A stretch of DNA of 64,000 bases, taken from the NCBI GenBank assembly GCA_964514235.1, contig CAZEPV010000007.1:41452-105451 (forward strand), in the 5' to 3' direction. The translations under genes and the position numbers were made by a program. Source of the DNA: JAAYRQ01 sp035647235 (lineage in GTDB: Bacteria > Bacillota > Syntrophomonadia > Syntrophomonadales > Syntrophomonadaceae). Below the pieces are notes generated by a model. The model did not search any database. It had not been told where the DNA came from and worked only from the letters and a program-made list of their open reading frames with translations. Shown piece after piece: positions 63,098 through 64,000 of this stretch. The first letter of the stretch is position 1. Each line of letters opens with the position of its first letter.

Positions 63098-63294
63098 AAG
63101 AAATGAAGCATCGCCGATAGGCGATTAAAATAGGTAGTGCCCGTAGGGTGCAACCAAAGAAATGAAGCATCGCCGATAGGCGATTAAAATAGGTAGTGCC
63201 CGTAGGGTGCAACCAAAGAAATGAAGCATCGCCGATAGGCGATTAAAATAAGTAGTCCCCGTAGGGGGCAACCATGATTGCCCGATAGGGCAAT
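63091..63294. repeat. 59-bp tandem repeat that incorporates the tRNA-fMet 3' end
   Basis: Units start at 63091, 63150 and 63209 (the last diverges), and a fourth word gcaacca begins at 63268. Each unit opens with gcaacca, the fMet tRNA's own 3' end, followed by ATCGCC-GATA-GGCGAT and CCC-GTA-GGG hairpins. The array ends in ATTGCCC-GATA-GGGCAAT (63277-63294). No gene lies in 63098-63554. Confidence 0.85.
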
Positions 63295-63349
63295 AGAGAC
63301 ATAAATAATACCAAGGCACAAACACGTGAAAGGTCGGAATTATATTTAT

Positions 63350-63443
63350 GTCATCCTGAAAGAAGTGAAGGATCTTTCCATCTAGGGAAGCTTAAGAATC
63401 TTCGGTTTAAGGGCAGACAGGGTTTCTGCCCTTACAGAGTGAC
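63350..63443. repeat. Dispersed palindromic repeat, copy 3, with a nested hairpin
   Basis: GTCATCCTGAAAGAAGTGAA ... AGAGTGAC like copies 1 and 2, but near its right end carries TAAGGGCAGA / TCTGCCCTTA (63408-63434, 10-bp stem), an insert that the other copies lack. Confidence 0.75.
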
Positions 63444-63554
63444 ACCGAATCTAAGACCTGGAAGGTGAAAAATAAGATGGGAAATGTGAATTTCTTTATT
63501 TGGAATAAAAAGCACATGCTTTTCCACATAAACTAAGGATTGTGAATTCTAAAC

Positions 63555-63630
63555 GCCCATATAGCTCAGCCGGCAGAGCGCATCCTTGGTAAGGATGAGG
63601 TCATCGGTTCAAGTCCGATTATGGGCTCCA
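63555..63630 (+). tRNA. tRNA-Thr (anticodon GGT)
   Basis: Acceptor GCCCATA / TATGGGC, anticodon loop TTGGTAA, CCA encoded at 63628-63630. Confidence 0.95.
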
Positions 63631-63633
63631 TGA

Positions 63634-63710
63634 GGCGGCGTAGCTCAGTTGGCTAGAGCATACGGTTCATACCCGTAGTGTCAGGGGTTCAAGTCCCTTC
63701 GCCGCTACCA
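63634..63710 (+). tRNA. Elongator tRNA-Met (anticodon CAT)
   Basis: Acceptor GGCGGCG / CGCCGCT (G-U closing), loop TTCATAC, CCA encoded. First pair intact, unlike the initiator at 63022. A lysidine-modified Ile tRNA also has CAT, so Met is preferred but not certain. Confidence 0.85.
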
Positions 63711-63720
63711 AAAGCATTTT

Positions 63721-63752
63721 AAAGAAGTGGAAACATCCACTTCTTTTATTTT
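63721..63752 (+). terminator. Terminator after the tRNA cluster
   Basis: 10-bp stem aaagaagtgg / ccacttcttt, 6-base loop, T-rich tail. Confidence 0.85.
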
Positions 63753-63822
63753 ATCTAATTTTTGGGTAAAATAAGATACATATACTTTTTGCACTTACTA
63801 TAAAGATGTACGAGCTTTTTGA

Positions 63823-63851
63823 TTGACACAATGGATGGCTTGTGATAGATT
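63823..63851 (+). promoter_or_regulatory. Promoter for rpmG
   Basis: TTGACA, 17-base spacer, TAGATT (a weaker -10). Leader of about 120 bases contains CCCC-TCGC-GGGG near 63906. Confidence 0.55.
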
Positions 63852-63977
63852 ATTATAGGTTTTTTGTGCATTAAATTCTACCATATGGGGACTCTGGATT
63901 GGATGCCCCCTCGCGGGGACTACTGATTGTAGGTTGCCCGCAACTATTAATTTGGATGGAGATGGAGGTGTAGTCAA

Positions 63978-64000
63978 GTGAGAGTAGGAATAACACTTGC
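63978..64000 (+). CDS. rpmG: Ribosomal protein L33, first residues only (3' end outside window)
   Basis: GTG 63978 after ggaggtg encodes MRVGITLA, the expected L33 start; sigH-tRNA-rpmG order supports it. Only seven full codons plus two bases are in view. Confidence 0.75.

Overview
The window reads as the chromosome of an anaerobic-type, spore-forming Firmicute of the Clostridia sensu lato (Peptococcaceae, Syntrophomonadales or Thermoanaerobacterales-like). The genes for SpoIID, SpoIIID, SigH, YwmB, DisA and a CtsR-McsA-McsB-ClpC operon are Gram-positive and mostly sporulation-linked. The gene order follows the Bacillus/Clostridium backbone closely. The DNA is AT-rich, almost every gene lies on the + strand, and close to half of the starts are GTG or TTG. 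I cannot name the species from sequence alone.

Layout. 1-3.2 kb: the end of argS, a tail-less RpoE (delta), a metallo-beta-lactamase-fold hydrolase and pyrG. 3.3-7.3 kb: a FemABX-type aminoacyltransferase paired with an unusual alanine racemase, then SppA and a Yip1-type membrane protein. 7.4-11.5 kb: fba, fsa and glpX (fructose-phosphate metabolism) and rho. 11.6-18.2 kb: a LysM/M23 peptidase, a small membrane protein, a radical SAM protein of unknown function, a YhaM-type exoribonuclease and two flavoproteins. 18.4-26.4 kb: rpmE, a DUF1385 protein, prfA, prmC, ywlC, mntP, ywlE, rpiB, glyA, comEB and a MazG-like protein. 26.6-33.4 kb: a complete F1Fo-ATP synthase operon. 33.5-41.1 kb: two small membrane proteins, ywmB, murA, spoIID (inverted), a GH26-like glycosidase, spoIIID, mbl and an flhO-type flagellar gene. 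41.3-44.2 kb: a TagA/WecG glycosyltransferase and a large FtsA-like protein with C-terminal repeats. 44.5-51.7 kb: ctsR-mcsA-mcsB-clpC, radA and disA. 51.8-62.7 kb: a small reverse-strand gene, yacL, ispD, ispF, a DUF1002 protein, gltX, a cysteine T-box with cysE-cysS, mrnC, thyX, rlmB and sigH. 62.7-64 kb: five tRNA genes, a 59-bp tandem repeat and the start of rpmG.

The genes cover translation (synthetases, release factor and its methylase, ribosomal proteins, tRNAs), envelope growth (alr, murA, mbl, FemX), energy (ATP synthase), central carbon (fba/fsa/glpX/rpiB/glyA), nucleotide supply (pyrG, thyX, dCMP deaminase), isoprenoids, proteostasis by arginine phosphorylation (McsB kinase and the candidate YwlE phosphatase, both here) and the sporulation programme.

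Most of this is conserved housekeeping sequence and I found no defence island, prophage or CRISPR array. The parts most worth a second look are the orphan FtsA-like protein with five regularly spaced C-terminal repeats, the FemX/alanine racemase pair with a hydrophobic insert and an altered motif, the GH26 enzyme inside the spoIID-spoIIID interval, the radical SAM protein with an unassigned N-terminal domain, the tandem repeats that copy the 3' end of the initiator tRNA, and a dispersed palindromic repeat family including one copy with a nested hairpin. Promoters, terminators and the T-box were found by eye and no folding or database search was run.
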